This document shows positions 1 through 6,441 of a stretch of 7,015 nucleotides of DNA, in pieces. Every line of letters begins with the position of its first letter. Position 1 is the stretch's first letter. The position numbers were made by a program, and so were the translations under genes. Below the pieces are notes generated by a model that saw only the letters and a program-made list of their open reading frames with translations, was not told the origin of the DNA and did no database searches. The DNA is from Inquilinus sp. (GTDB lineage Bacteria > Pseudomonadota > Alphaproteobacteria > DSM-16000 > Inquilinaceae), in NCBI GenBank assembly GCA_013003675.1, contig JABDIP010000072.1, positions 1 to 7,015 of the forward strand, written 5' to 3'.

Positions 1-1568
1 TCGGCCGACCCCAAATAGAGCAAGTGGAAAGACTCGACTCCGAGACGGTCGAGTACGTGCGCCAGCCGTTCCAGGTCTTGGCCCCAATCAAGATCGCCCA
101 GGATCAGGACACGTTCCGGCCGGCTGCCGGCAAGCGCATTGAAATACGCCAGGTGGTCGGGATGGGCGGCCAGGGGCGTCATCAACTGCCAGGCTGCCAA
201 ACCGACACCCGCCATCCGTTTCACGCCGTGTCGCGTGGACCACAAGCGCGCAATCCCGTAACCGGCCCCGACACAGAGCAACGGAATCACGGGCAGGATG
301 TGCCGGACCCCGTAGTTCAGGTTGCTCGCGGCGGCGATGACGAACACGCTCGAGAAAAAGACCGCCGGTGCCGCCGGCCGCCAATCGCGATCCCGAATGC
401 CCTGACGGAAGAGCAGACCCAGTCCCGCCAACCCAAGAATGAGGAGCGGGACCGGCGTCTTGACGGCCAGGGTGACGGGATAGAACAGAGGATGGCCCTG
501 GGTCCGCCACTCGCCGAAAAAGAAGGTCTCTTTCCCCACCGCATTGTAACCGAGAACGGCCAGCAGGCCATCCGGCACCGTCGACAGGAACATGGGCACA
601 ACCATCGTCCTGACGGCGCTCTCGGCAGCAGCGCCATCGACCGGGGCGCCCGCCTCTGCAAGAGCCTCCGTCAGATCCGATCGAAGCGGCACCTCGCTCC
701 ATCGAAACCCATGCACCGCCCATACCGTCGCGAGAACCACCAGGGCGGCCGCCGCCAACTGACTCCGCCGTCTCGGTTCAAGCAGCGACATCGGCGTCCA
801 ATGGCGTCGCTGGATCCGCCAGCGAACAAGGACCAGTATCGCGAATCCCACGAGCAGAAAGGGACCGGCGGAGAATTTCGCCATGAAGGCCAATCCGGCC
901 GACAGGCCGAGCAGGAGCGCCGAGGAGGCCCTTCCCTCCTGCAACCACCGGATCCCAGCCAGCACGGCGGCCAGGAACAGCGACGAAAACGCCATGTCGG
1001 TTGTTGCCAGGCCGCCATGCGCCAGCAACGCTGGCGTCGTCACGAAGAACGCGAAAGCCGCCAACCCCGCGACCGGCCCGCCAAAGCCTCGCGCCCAGAT
1101 CGCGGTGAGCGCCGCGGCAAGGATGAAGAACGGCAGTGTGCCAAGCCGGGCAAGGGTGAGCGTCCGCCAATACGAGCCCTGTTCGTAGAGCAGGTGCCGC
1201 CCCTCGGACCACACATCGCCACGCCCGGCACTCCGCACGCCGTCGGCGTATGGACCCAGTGCGACGGCCAGCCGCGCGAGCGGAGGATGCAGCCGCTCGA
1301 GCGTGTATTCGCCGCGATCCAGGAACTCCATCCCGGCAGCGATGTGCGCCGGTTCATCCGTTGTCGCGTTGAAGATGCCGTAGGTGTCGGCGATCAAGGC
1401 GATGCCAAAGGCCAACATCAGGAAGGCAGGCACAAGAACCCTCAGACTCGCCGGCGCGACCGCCAGGGTGCGGACACGATCGGCCCAGGGGCGCCCGGAC
1501 GGCCCGGAGCCGGTCACTCGTGGCTCCTCGACCGGCGCGACATCCTGCGGATTCCCCGGGCGCTGCAT
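1..1568 (-). CDS. GT39/PMT-like membrane glycosyltransferase (GT-C fold), partial at its 3' end
   Basis: I translated this frame by hand. It runs from ATG at 1568 without a stop for 522 codons and leaves the window at the left edge, so the C-terminus is missing. The protein has a short polar N-terminus, then about ten hydrophobic segments beginning near residue 41. The first extracytoplasmic loop carries TDEPAH (70-75) and LHPPLARL (93-100), the acidic-pair signature of the PMT/ArnT-like family. Further family-type blocks are TTDMAFSS (189-196), MAKFSAGP (229-236), NYGVRHILPVIP (418-429) and LAYFNALAG followed by GDLDWGQDL (473-499). Members of this family move a sugar from a polyprenyl-phosphate carrier to an acceptor on the outer membrane face; the sugar and acceptor here are unknown. 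It follows the 1575-3482 gene by six bases and is surely co-transcribed. No clear Shine-Dalgarno sequence precedes the start, so translational coupling is likely. The family call is confident; the exact substrate is not. Confidence 0.88.
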   Translation of the reverse strand, partial: MQRPGNPQDVAPVEEPRVTGSGPSGRPWADRVRTLAVAPASLRVLVPAFLMLAFGIALIADTYGIFNATTDEPAHIAAGMEFLDRGEYTLERLHPPLARLAVALGPYADGVRSAGRGDVWSEGRHLLYEQGSYWRTLTLARLGTLPFFILAAALTAIWARGFGGPVAGLAAFAFFVTTPALLAHGGLATTDMAFSSLFLAAVLAGIRWLQEGRASSALLLGLSAGLAFMAKFSAGPFLLVGFAILVLVRWRIQRRHWTPMSLLEPRRRSQLAAAALVVLATVWAVHGFRWSEVPLRSDLTEALAEAGAPVDGAAAESAVRTMVVPMFLSTVPDGLLAVLGYNAVGKETFFFGEWRTQGHPLFYPVTLAVKTPVPLLILGLAGLGLLFRQGIRDRDWRPAAPAVFFSSVFVIAAASNLNYGVRHILPVIPLLCVGAGYGIARLWSTRHGVKRMAGVGLAAWQLMTPLAAHPDHLAYFNALAGSRPERVLILGDLDWGQDLERLAHVLDRLGVESFHLLYLGSA

Positions 1569-1574
1569 CGGCGG

Positions 1575-3482
1575 CTACGGTCGCACGCGGAACAGGCGGA
1601 ACTGCTCCGCCGCCTCTGTCGGCAGTTCCAACGGCTCGAGAAAATCGGGCACCACATCCTCGGCCAGGTGATCGTAGAAGCCGATCTCTCCATTCGTGGC
1701 GGCCTGGTAAAAGGCGGCTTCAACCGGCCATCGCGGGCAGATCAGGAGCAGATCGACCTGATGCCGGCGGATCAATTCCTCCGCCGGCGCGTCGTCAGCA
1801 GCGGACATGATCCGATACGCCGCCGTGAACCCGGGCTGGAACCGGTGGTTGGGGATGGAAAAGACCGAGTGCGGCGTGCGGTAGAGCAGTTCGGGACCGA
1901 AATCGACAAATGCCAGGACCCGCTCTTCGCGGGCACCAAGCCCGTCCGGATCGGAAAGAAACGCCGTCAAAGGCCGCAAGGGGCAGGTGGCGCGACGGTC
2001 TCCGGCGACAACGCCTTCGCCCTCCCCTTCCTCGGCATCGGCCGGCCCGACGATGGAGACCGGCAGGAAGTACCAGACGCAGGCGCCGGCGACGATGCAG
2101 GCTCGGGCGGTCATCATCAGCGGCCCTTCGAACGAAAAGGACCGCAACCAGGCGACAACGCCGCCGACGGCGACCGCATAGGGGATCACCATGGCGATCT
2201 CGGCATAGGCCGCCCATCGCACCTGGCCGACCGCCAGCGGAATGAAGACGACGGCCAGCGCGGCCAGCAGGCTCCATGCCGCCCGCTCGGGGCCGGCGGC
2301 GGTCCAGACCTTCCGCAGAACGTACGGGATCGCGACGACGCCGATACCGAGCCACAGCAACAGACGGCCGATGGCGCCGGCCGCCTCGCCGCTCCACAGA
2401 TCCGTCAGGCGGATGATCGGCTGGAATTCCTGGATGTTGACCAGACGGACATCGCGATAGAGCGGGTCGACGCCGGCCAGCGGGCTGGCGAAGAACCCCG
2501 GCACGAGGAGCCAGAGCGCGGCCAGCGCGGCGCTGCCGGCCAGCGCACCGACAGCTACCCGGCCGATCGGTCGGCGGTCGATCACCGGCAATCGGCCGGC
2601 GCCATAAATCAGGCTCCAGAAGACGAGGTTGATGGCGAACAGGACGACATGGGCCAACGAAGTCTGGTCGAACTCGACGACGGCCAGTCGGCCGATCCCT
2701 CTTTCGAGGAGCAGGACCAACAAAAGCGTGCCGAGCAGCGCCGCTGCGTGTGCCAGCATGGCCTGTGCTAGCCGGCGGTCGCCCAGGACCCAGAAGACAC
2801 CGGGTACGGCGATGCCGACGACGACGAAAAGAAGCGTCTCCATGCTGATCCAGAGCGCCAGGGCCGCAACGACGCCGGCGAGCGCCGCGTTGCGCCGCCG
2901 TTCCGGCTGCAGCAACAGGCGGATGGTCAATCCGATGCTCAGCACGAAACACAGGATCAACAGTGCATTGTGATCGGGGCGACCGATAAGGAAGGTGAGC
3001 AGGGCCGCGGGCTGGATGACGAACAGGATGCTGACCAGCCACAACCGGCTGCGCTGGACCAGCGGGGCAGCGGCCCAGACGAGGGCAAGCAGGGTCGGAA
3101 GCTGCATCAGCGGGCTGATCGCGACGCTCCAACCGAACAGCGCCTTCTCGAAGCCGACGAAGGGGGCGCCGACCAGGGCGCCGGCCAGCAGAACCATGTC
3201 CATCGGCCGGGTCCAGTGCTGGACATGGCCGTCGGGCGGCGAGATGCGGGGATAGACAGGGTCGAACCACGCCCCCGACTCCCACAGATGCACCACGCGG
3301 TTGAGCCGCATATAGGCGTCCGGGTCGGACAGGTCGCCATCGGCGAACGGCGCCACGCCGCCGCCAACCAACGCCGCCTGGATCACCAGGAAGACCAGGA
3401 ACGCCTTGAGCAGATCCATGCTCAAGTGACCATCCTGCGGATCCGGCCGAGTTCGCGCCGCCGCTTCGCTCAGTGTCGTCAT
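1575..3482 (-). CDS. STT3-like polytopic GT-C type membrane protein, putative glycosyltransferase
   Basis: This is a 635-residue protein if it starts at ATG 3482. It has about a dozen hydrophobic segments from residue 24 to about 478, then a soluble C-terminal domain (about 485-635). After the first membrane helix comes LSDPDAYMRL (51-60), whose D53-x-D55 resembles the metal/donor-binding acidic motif of STT3/AglB-type GT-C enzymes. HWTRPMD (89-95) and IGRPDHN (166-172) resemble other conserved loops of that group. The C-terminal part has FGPELLYRTPHSVFS (528-542) and NHR (545-547), a pattern I recall from uncharacterised proteobacterial homologues. The likely role is transfer of a lipid-linked sugar outside the cytoplasm, inferred from the motifs. 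Starts are uncertain. ATG 3419 (614 residues) sits directly at the first helix. GTG 3590 would add 36 residues with non-coding-like codons and is unlikely. Stop TAG at 1575-1577. It is first in the minus-strand pair, followed by the GT39-like gene. Confidence 0.82.
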   Translation of the reverse strand: MTTLSEAAARTRPDPQDGHLSMDLLKAFLVFLVIQAALVGGGVAPFADGDLSDPDAYMRLNRVVHLWESGAWFDPVYPRISPPDGHVQHWTRPMDMVLLAGALVGAPFVGFEKALFGWSVAISPLMQLPTLLALVWAAAPLVQRSRLWLVSILFVIQPAALLTFLIGRPDHNALLILCFVLSIGLTIRLLLQPERRRNAALAGVVAALALWISMETLLFVVVGIAVPGVFWVLGDRRLAQAMLAHAAALLGTLLLVLLLERGIGRLAVVEFDQTSLAHVVLFAINLVFWSLIYGAGRLPVIDRRPIGRVAVGALAGSAALAALWLLVPGFFASPLAGVDPLYRDVRLVNIQEFQPIIRLTDLWSGEAAGAIGRLLLWLGIGVVAIPYVLRKVWTAAGPERAAWSLLAALAVVFIPLAVGQVRWAAYAEIAMVIPYAVAVGGVVAWLRSFSFEGPLMMTARACIVAGACVWYFLPVSIVGPADAEEGEGEGVVAGDRRATCPLRPLTAFLSDPDGLGAREERVLAFVDFGPELLYRTPHSVFSIPNHRFQPGFTAAYRIMSAADDAPAEELIRRHQVDLLLICPRWPVEAAFYQAATNGEIGFYDHLAEDVVPDFLEPLELPTEAAEQFRLFRVRP

Positions 3483-3497
3483 CGTGCCGAAATACCG

Positions 3498-3532
3498 ATG
3501 CTGTCCGGGTCCAACTGCCAAACCCGGCGCAT
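3498..3532. repeat. Imperfect inverted repeat in the divergent spacer
   Basis: CCGGGT (3505-3510) is the reverse complement of ACCCGG (3522-3527), around an 11-base loop. The outer arms ATGC (3498-3501) and GCAT (3529-3532) also pair, after an asymmetric internal bulge of 3 and 1 bases. It could be an operator dyad or, if the tentative promoter is right, a hairpin near the 5' end of the minus-strand leader. There is no run of T after either arm, so it does not look like an intrinsic terminator. Confidence 0.35.
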
Positions 3533-3546
3533 GCTGGCTGGCATCA

Positions 3547-3575
3547 CTTAAAGGTTTCTTAGCGAAGCCAAACAA
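3547..3575 (-). promoter_or_regulatory. Tentative sigma70-type promoter for the minus-strand GT-C operon
   Basis: On the minus strand TTGTTT (3575-3570) and TTTAAG (3552-3547) are separated by exactly 17 bases. They match the -35 and -10 consensus at 3 of 6 and 4 of 6 positions. Transcription would begin near 3540, leaving a leader of roughly 55-60 bases before ATG 3482 and excluding the GTG at 3590 as start. The match is modest, and a 17-base spaced pair of this quality can occur by chance in an A/T-rich patch. Confidence 0.25.
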
Positions 3576-3613
3576 GACTGCGCGGACCACCCCCGCACGA
3601 AGCCCGACCGGCC

Positions 3614-4666
3614 GTGAAAAAACTGATCATCCAGATCCCCTGTTTCAACGAGGCGGAAACCCTCGGCATCGCCCTCGCCGCCTTGCCGCGCCAGGTGTCC
3701 GGCTTCGACCGTGTCGAGTGGCTGATCATCGACGACGGCTGCACCGACGGGACCGTCGACGTCGCCCTCGCCCACGGCGTCGACCATTTGGTCCGCCTCA
3801 GCGGTCATCAGGGGCTCGCGAAAGGGTTTCTCGCCGGTATCGATGCCTGCCTGGCGGCCGGGGCGGATGTCATCGTCAACACCGACGCCGACAACCAATA
3901 TTGCGCCGACGACATTCCCGCCCTTGTCGGCCCGGTGCTGGAAGGAAAGGCCGACATCGTCATCGGCGCCCGGCCGATCGAGCAGATCGATCATTTCTCG
4001 CCGATCAAGAAGGCCCTGCAGCGACTGGGCAGCGCCGTGGTGCGCATGGCAAGCAACACCGATGTCCGCGACGCACCGAGCGGCTTCCGCGCCATCAGCC
4101 GTGAGGCGGCGATGCGGCTGCATGTGTTCGGCAACTACACCTATACGATCGAGACCATCATTCAGGCGGGCCAAAAGGGTATGCGCATCCTGTCGGTGCC
4201 GATCCGAACGAACGGGGATTTGCGCCCGTCCCGCCTGGTGAAGAGCATCCCGCGCTATGTCGTCCGGTCGGTCAGCACGATCGCCCGAATCTTCGTCACC
4301 TACCGCCCGCTTCGCCTGTTCCTGCCACTCGCGATCGTCATCTTCCTCGCCGGCATGGGGCTGGGACTGCGGTATCTTTACTTTCTGGCCATCGGCCAGG
4401 GCGCCGGGCACATCCAGTCGGTCATCCTTGCCGCGGCGCTGCTTGGCACCGGCACTTTCATCTTCCTCATCGGTGTGCTCGCCGACCTGATCTCGACCAA
4501 TCGAAAGCTGCTCGAACAGATCGACTGGAAGTTGCGCCAGGTGCAGGAGGTGGTCCGCGTCGGCACCCGCCCGGCCGAACCGCAGGTCGTCATCGACCAG
4601 CGTGGTTTGTCGAAGCGGCTGGAGGCACGATCGCCGGCCGGCGCCAAGGCGCGGAGGAAGTCATGA
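3614..4666 (+). CDS. Family 2 glycosyltransferase, polyprenyl-phosphate sugar synthase (DPM1/GtrB-like) with two C-terminal membrane helices
   Basis: This 350-residue protein starts at GTG, the only sensible start: no ATG lies upstream in frame before the A/T-rich spacer, and the ribosome site is weak. The GT-A catalytic domain (about 1-215) begins with the typical IPCFNEAETL (8-17). It has IIDDGCTDGT (38-47) for nucleotide binding, the metal-binding DAD at 91-93 in VNTDADNQY, GARP (118-121) and DAPSGFRAISREAA (153-166). Two membrane helices follow (about 235-260 and 268-292), then a basic tail. Enzymes of this build transfer a sugar from a nucleotide sugar to dolichyl or undecaprenyl phosphate at the cytoplasmic face. 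The sugar cannot be read from the sequence. Its stop overlaps the start of the methyltransferase gene (ATGA), so the two are one operon. Its job fits supplying donor to the GT-C enzymes encoded divergently. Confidence 0.9.
   Translation: MKKLIIQIPCFNEAETLGIALAALPRQVSGFDRVEWLIIDDGCTDGTVDVALAHGVDHLVRLSGHQGLAKGFLAGIDACLAAGADVIVNTDADNQYCADDIPALVGPVLEGKADIVIGARPIEQIDHFSPIKKALQRLGSAVVRMASNTDVRDAPSGFRAISREAAMRLHVFGNYTYTIETIIQAGQKGMRILSVPIRTNGDLRPSRLVKSIPRYVVRSVSTIARIFVTYRPLRLFLPLAIVIFLAGMGLGLRYLYFLAIGQGAGHIQSVILAAALLGTGTFIFLIGVLADLISTNRKLLEQIDWKLRQVQEVVRVGTRPAEPQVVIDQRGLSKRLEARSPAGAKARRKS
4653..4660 (+). promoter_or_regulatory. Ribosome binding site of the methyltransferase gene
   Basis: GGAGGAAG, a near-perfect Shine-Dalgarno sequence, lies within the last codons of the GT2 gene, two bases before the ATG at 4663 (about 5-7 bases from the GGAGG core). 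It is the strongest ribosome site in the plus-strand cluster and fixes the methyltransferase start. Confidence 0.75.
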
Positions 4667-5316
4667 CGCCGGGCCCGGCGGCGGCCGCCGAACCGCCGAT
4701 CCCGGTCGGCAACCACTATCCGAAATACCAGACGCGAAACCCGATCGCCCGATTGCTGGTCGGCGGTTTCCTCGAATCGTTTCGCGCGCTCAGCCGGATC
4801 AGCGACGCCGCCGATGTCTTGGAAGCCGGGTGCGGCGAGGGCTATCTGAGCGCGATAATGGCCGCCGATGGTCGGCGGGTGCGCGGCATCGACATCTCGC
4901 CGCGGGTAGTCGAACAGGCCCGAGCCAATCCGGTGAACCGCGCCCATGGCGCACGATTCGAGGTCGGAAGCGTGTACGACCTCAAGCCGGGCGAAGACGA
5001 CGCCGAGCTGGTGGTCTGCTGCGAGGTGCTGGAGCACCTGGTGGAGCCGGAGACGGCGCTGCGTGTCCTGGTCGGCCTGGCCAAACCTTACCTGCTCGTC
5101 AGCGTGCCGCGCGAACCGGTCTGGCGGGTGCTGAATATGCTCAGCGGCCGCTATCTCGACGCGTTCGGCAACACGCCGGGACATCTTCAGCACTGGTCGA
5201 AGCGGTCCTTCTTGACCATGCTCGGCCGTCACGCGGAGATCGTCGCGGTGCGTTCTCCCCTGCCCTGGACCATGGCCTTGTGCCGCGCACCCGGCGGACG
5301 GGGCGATGAAGCGTAG
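4663..5316 (+). CDS. Class I SAM-dependent methyltransferase
   Basis: This is a 217-residue soluble protein. The start at 4663 is well supported: GGAGGAAG lies at 4653-4660 just upstream, and ATG overlaps the stop of the GT2 gene by four bases. The Rossmann fold shows motif I VLEAGCGEGYLS (52-63, SAM-binding glycine loop) and an acidic residue after strand 2 in RGIDIS (D77). It also shows VVCCEVLEHL (117-126) and LLVSVPRE (144-151), typical of the Methyltransf_11/25 families. A conserved-looking block with GNTPGHLQHWSKRSF (169-183) follows the core and may bind substrate. It probably methylates a small molecule, sugar or lipid tied to the neighbouring glycosylation enzymes. The substrate is inference only; a quinone or other unrelated substrate cannot be excluded. 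The 3' end overlaps the next gene by 11 bases. Confidence 0.88.
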   Translation: MTPGPAAAAEPPIPVGNHYPKYQTRNPIARLLVGGFLESFRALSRISDAADVLEAGCGEGYLSAIMAADGRRVRGIDISPRVVEQARANPVNRAHGARFEVGSVYDLKPGEDDAELVVCCEVLEHLVEPETALRVLVGLAKPYLLVSVPREPVWRVLNMLSGRYLDAFGNTPGHLQHWSKRSFLTMLGRHAEIVAVRSPLPWTMALCRAPGGRGDEA

Positions 5317-6283
5317 CCGCTCCCTGATTTGGCGTCTCGGCGGCCTGCTGATCGTCGCGATTGCCTGCGTCTTCGTGATCCAGCGGCTGATCGCCTCCAA
5401 TGTCTGGGACGGGATCGCCGGCAACGGCCCGGGCCTGATCGCCGCGCTGGCGATTGGCGGCGTGGTTTACGCCCTTTCCGGCTTTCTGCTTGCCGAGGCA
5501 TGGCTGCGCCTGCTGCGGATAAGCGGCGCACCGAAGGCACCCCGACGCGACAGCCTGGGCATCTATGCCCGCACGCAGATCGCCAAGTATCTGCCGGGCA
5601 ACGTGTTCCATTTCGTCGGCCGGCACATCTCCGGACGCGGCCTCGGCATCGACCATGGAACGATGCTCTATGCCACGTGGTTCGAATCCGTCGGATTGAT
5701 TTCTGCGGCAGCGGTGTTGGCACTGCTCGGCTTGTCGATCTGGGGCGGCTCCGAATCGCTGGCGCCCTGGATGGCCGTCGGGCTCGCGATCCTTGTCCTC
5801 TGCATCCCGTTCGCAATGGCGGCGGCCCTGCCGACCCTGACCCGCTTGCTCAAGCTGGCACCGCCGACGACCAGCCGCGACCGTGGCATGGTCGAGGCGG
5901 CGCTGCGGCTGGTGCCTTCCTATCTCCTGCAATGTCTGTTCTTCGCCAGCGCCGGCATCTTGTTGTGGCTGCTCGGCCGTGCCCTGGGCGGCAATCCGCC
6001 GATCATGATCGCCGCCTTCATCGCCGCGACGGCGGGGGCCTGGATCGGCGGTTTCGTCGTGCCCGGCGCGGCGGCGGGCATCGGCGTACGCGAAGCGCTG
6101 CTGATCGTCGCGCTGACCGCGATCGACGTCCGGAATGCGGAACTGATCGCGGTCTCGTTCCGCGCCGTCACCCTGACCGGCGACCTGTTCTTCTTTCTGA
6201 TGGGGCTTGCCCTCTTTCGGCGGGAACCCGAGATTGTCGCGCCATCCCCGGAAGGCCCGGCACTTCTCACCGATCGGCGTTGA
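5306..6283 (+). CDS. UPF0104 / lysylphosphatidylglycerol synthase-like integral membrane protein
   Basis: This 325-residue protein has about eight hydrophobic helices (first about 11-30, last about 284-306). It resembles the transmembrane (flippase-like) domain family PF03706, known from MprF without its soluble aminoacyl transferase domain. The family pattern appears as RTQIAKYLPGNVFHFVGRH (89-107) and as PGAAAGIGVREALLI (253-267), a variant of the PG-G-G-RE signature. Stand-alone members often sit beside GT2 glycosyltransferases and are suspected of moving or handling lipid-linked molecules, but their biochemistry is mostly unproven. The ATG overlaps the methyltransferase gene by 11 bases, and a weak purine-rich stretch (5296-5303) lies upstream, consistent with coupled translation. 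It is the last gene of the cluster. Because the catalytic domain of MprF is absent, it is not expected to make lysyl-phosphatidylglycerol. Confidence 0.83.
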   Translation: MKRSRSLIWRLGGLLIVAIACVFVIQRLIASNVWDGIAGNGPGLIAALAIGGVVYALSGFLLAEAWLRLLRISGAPKAPRRDSLGIYARTQIAKYLPGNVFHFVGRHISGRGLGIDHGTMLYATWFESVGLISAAAVLALLGLSIWGGSESLAPWMAVGLAILVLCIPFAMAAALPTLTRLLKLAPPTTSRDRGMVEAALRLVPSYLLQCLFFASAGILLWLLGRALGGNPPIMIAAFIAATAGAWIGGFVVPGAAAGIGVREALLIVALTAIDVRNAELIAVSFRAVTLTGDLFFFLMGLALFRREPEIVAPSPEGPALLTDRR

Positions 6284-6441
6284 GCACCGGGTATCGCGAC
6301 GACCAGCGCCGCCCCGGCATGGCAACGGACACCGCTCAGCGGAGAGTCAGTCAGCCGGACGGCTCGCGTCCACGACAGCCGGCTTTACGAGGGCGGCAAG
6401 CCTGTGGTTGAGTGCCGGCGTGATTCATAGGGAACTTGGTG
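6284..6441. other. Intergenic spacer before the cyclophilin gene
   Basis: This is 158 bases without a convincing gene. It contains small, mutually exclusive inverted repeats: GGACG/CGTCC (6357-6371, five-base loop) and AGCCGG (6353-6358) with CCGGCT (6379-6384), the latter followed by only three T. They could weakly end the upstream operon, but none is a clear terminator. I saw no convincing -35/-10 pair, although the separate nature of the downstream gene implies a promoter here. Confidence 0.5.

Larger units (their letters stand above)
3483..3613. other. Divergent intergenic region between the two glycosylation gene clusters
   Basis: This 131-base spacer separates the minus-strand GT-C gene (start 3482) from the plus-strand GT2 gene (start 3614). 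It contains the most A/T-rich patch nearby (about 3545-3575), with stop codons and rare codons such as TTA and AGT in the frame that would extend the minus gene. That argues it is non-coding and must hold promoters for at least one direction. A tentative minus-strand promoter and an inverted repeat are listed separately. I could not find a convincing plus-strand -35/-10 pair. Confidence 0.6.

Noticed and set aside
24..2771. A 915-codon plus-strand open frame, the longest in the window.
   Set aside because: It lies codon-for-codon opposite the two minus-strand GT-C genes, which share one frame. In that register a stop appears only opposite TTA, CTA or TCA, codons that are rare in high-GC genes, so a very long open frame arises by chance. 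It ends at 2769-2771 where the sense strand uses a CTA leucine codon. Its product is rich in R, Q, G and D without domains or membrane pattern.
1795..3285. A 496-codon minus-strand frame inside the STT3-like gene.
   Set aside because: It is a frame-shifted shadow with a highly basic, R/P-rich translation. The 1575-3482 frame carries the membrane helices and conserved motifs.
3483..3590. N-terminal extension of the STT3-like protein to GTG 3590.
   Set aside because: The extra 36 codons include TTA, AGT, CCT and other codons unlike the gene body. The extension would also leave only 23 bases between divergent start codons and cover the A/T-rich promoter-like patch.
3548..4411. A 287-codon minus-strand frame opposite the GT2 gene.
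   Set aside because: It is in the same codon-opposed register as the GT2 gene, has no recognisable motif, and crosses the divergent promoter spacer.
4378..6325. Long minus-strand frames (4378-5424 and 5141-6325) opposite the methyltransferase and UPF0104 genes.
   Set aside because: Both are in codon-opposed register with the real genes, have low-complexity R/Q/G/D-rich translations, and overlap genes with clear family motifs.
6353..6384. Small inverted repeats in the spacer after the UPF0104 gene as an intrinsic terminator.
   Set aside because: The stems are only five or six base pairs, one has a 20-base loop, and at most three T follow. They are noted under the spacer but are not a supported terminator.
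5329..6411. A 360-codon plus-strand frame shifted against the UPF0104 gene.
   Set aside because: Its translation is arginine- and proline-rich without structure, while the 5306 frame has clear helices and family motifs. It is a G+C-driven shadow.
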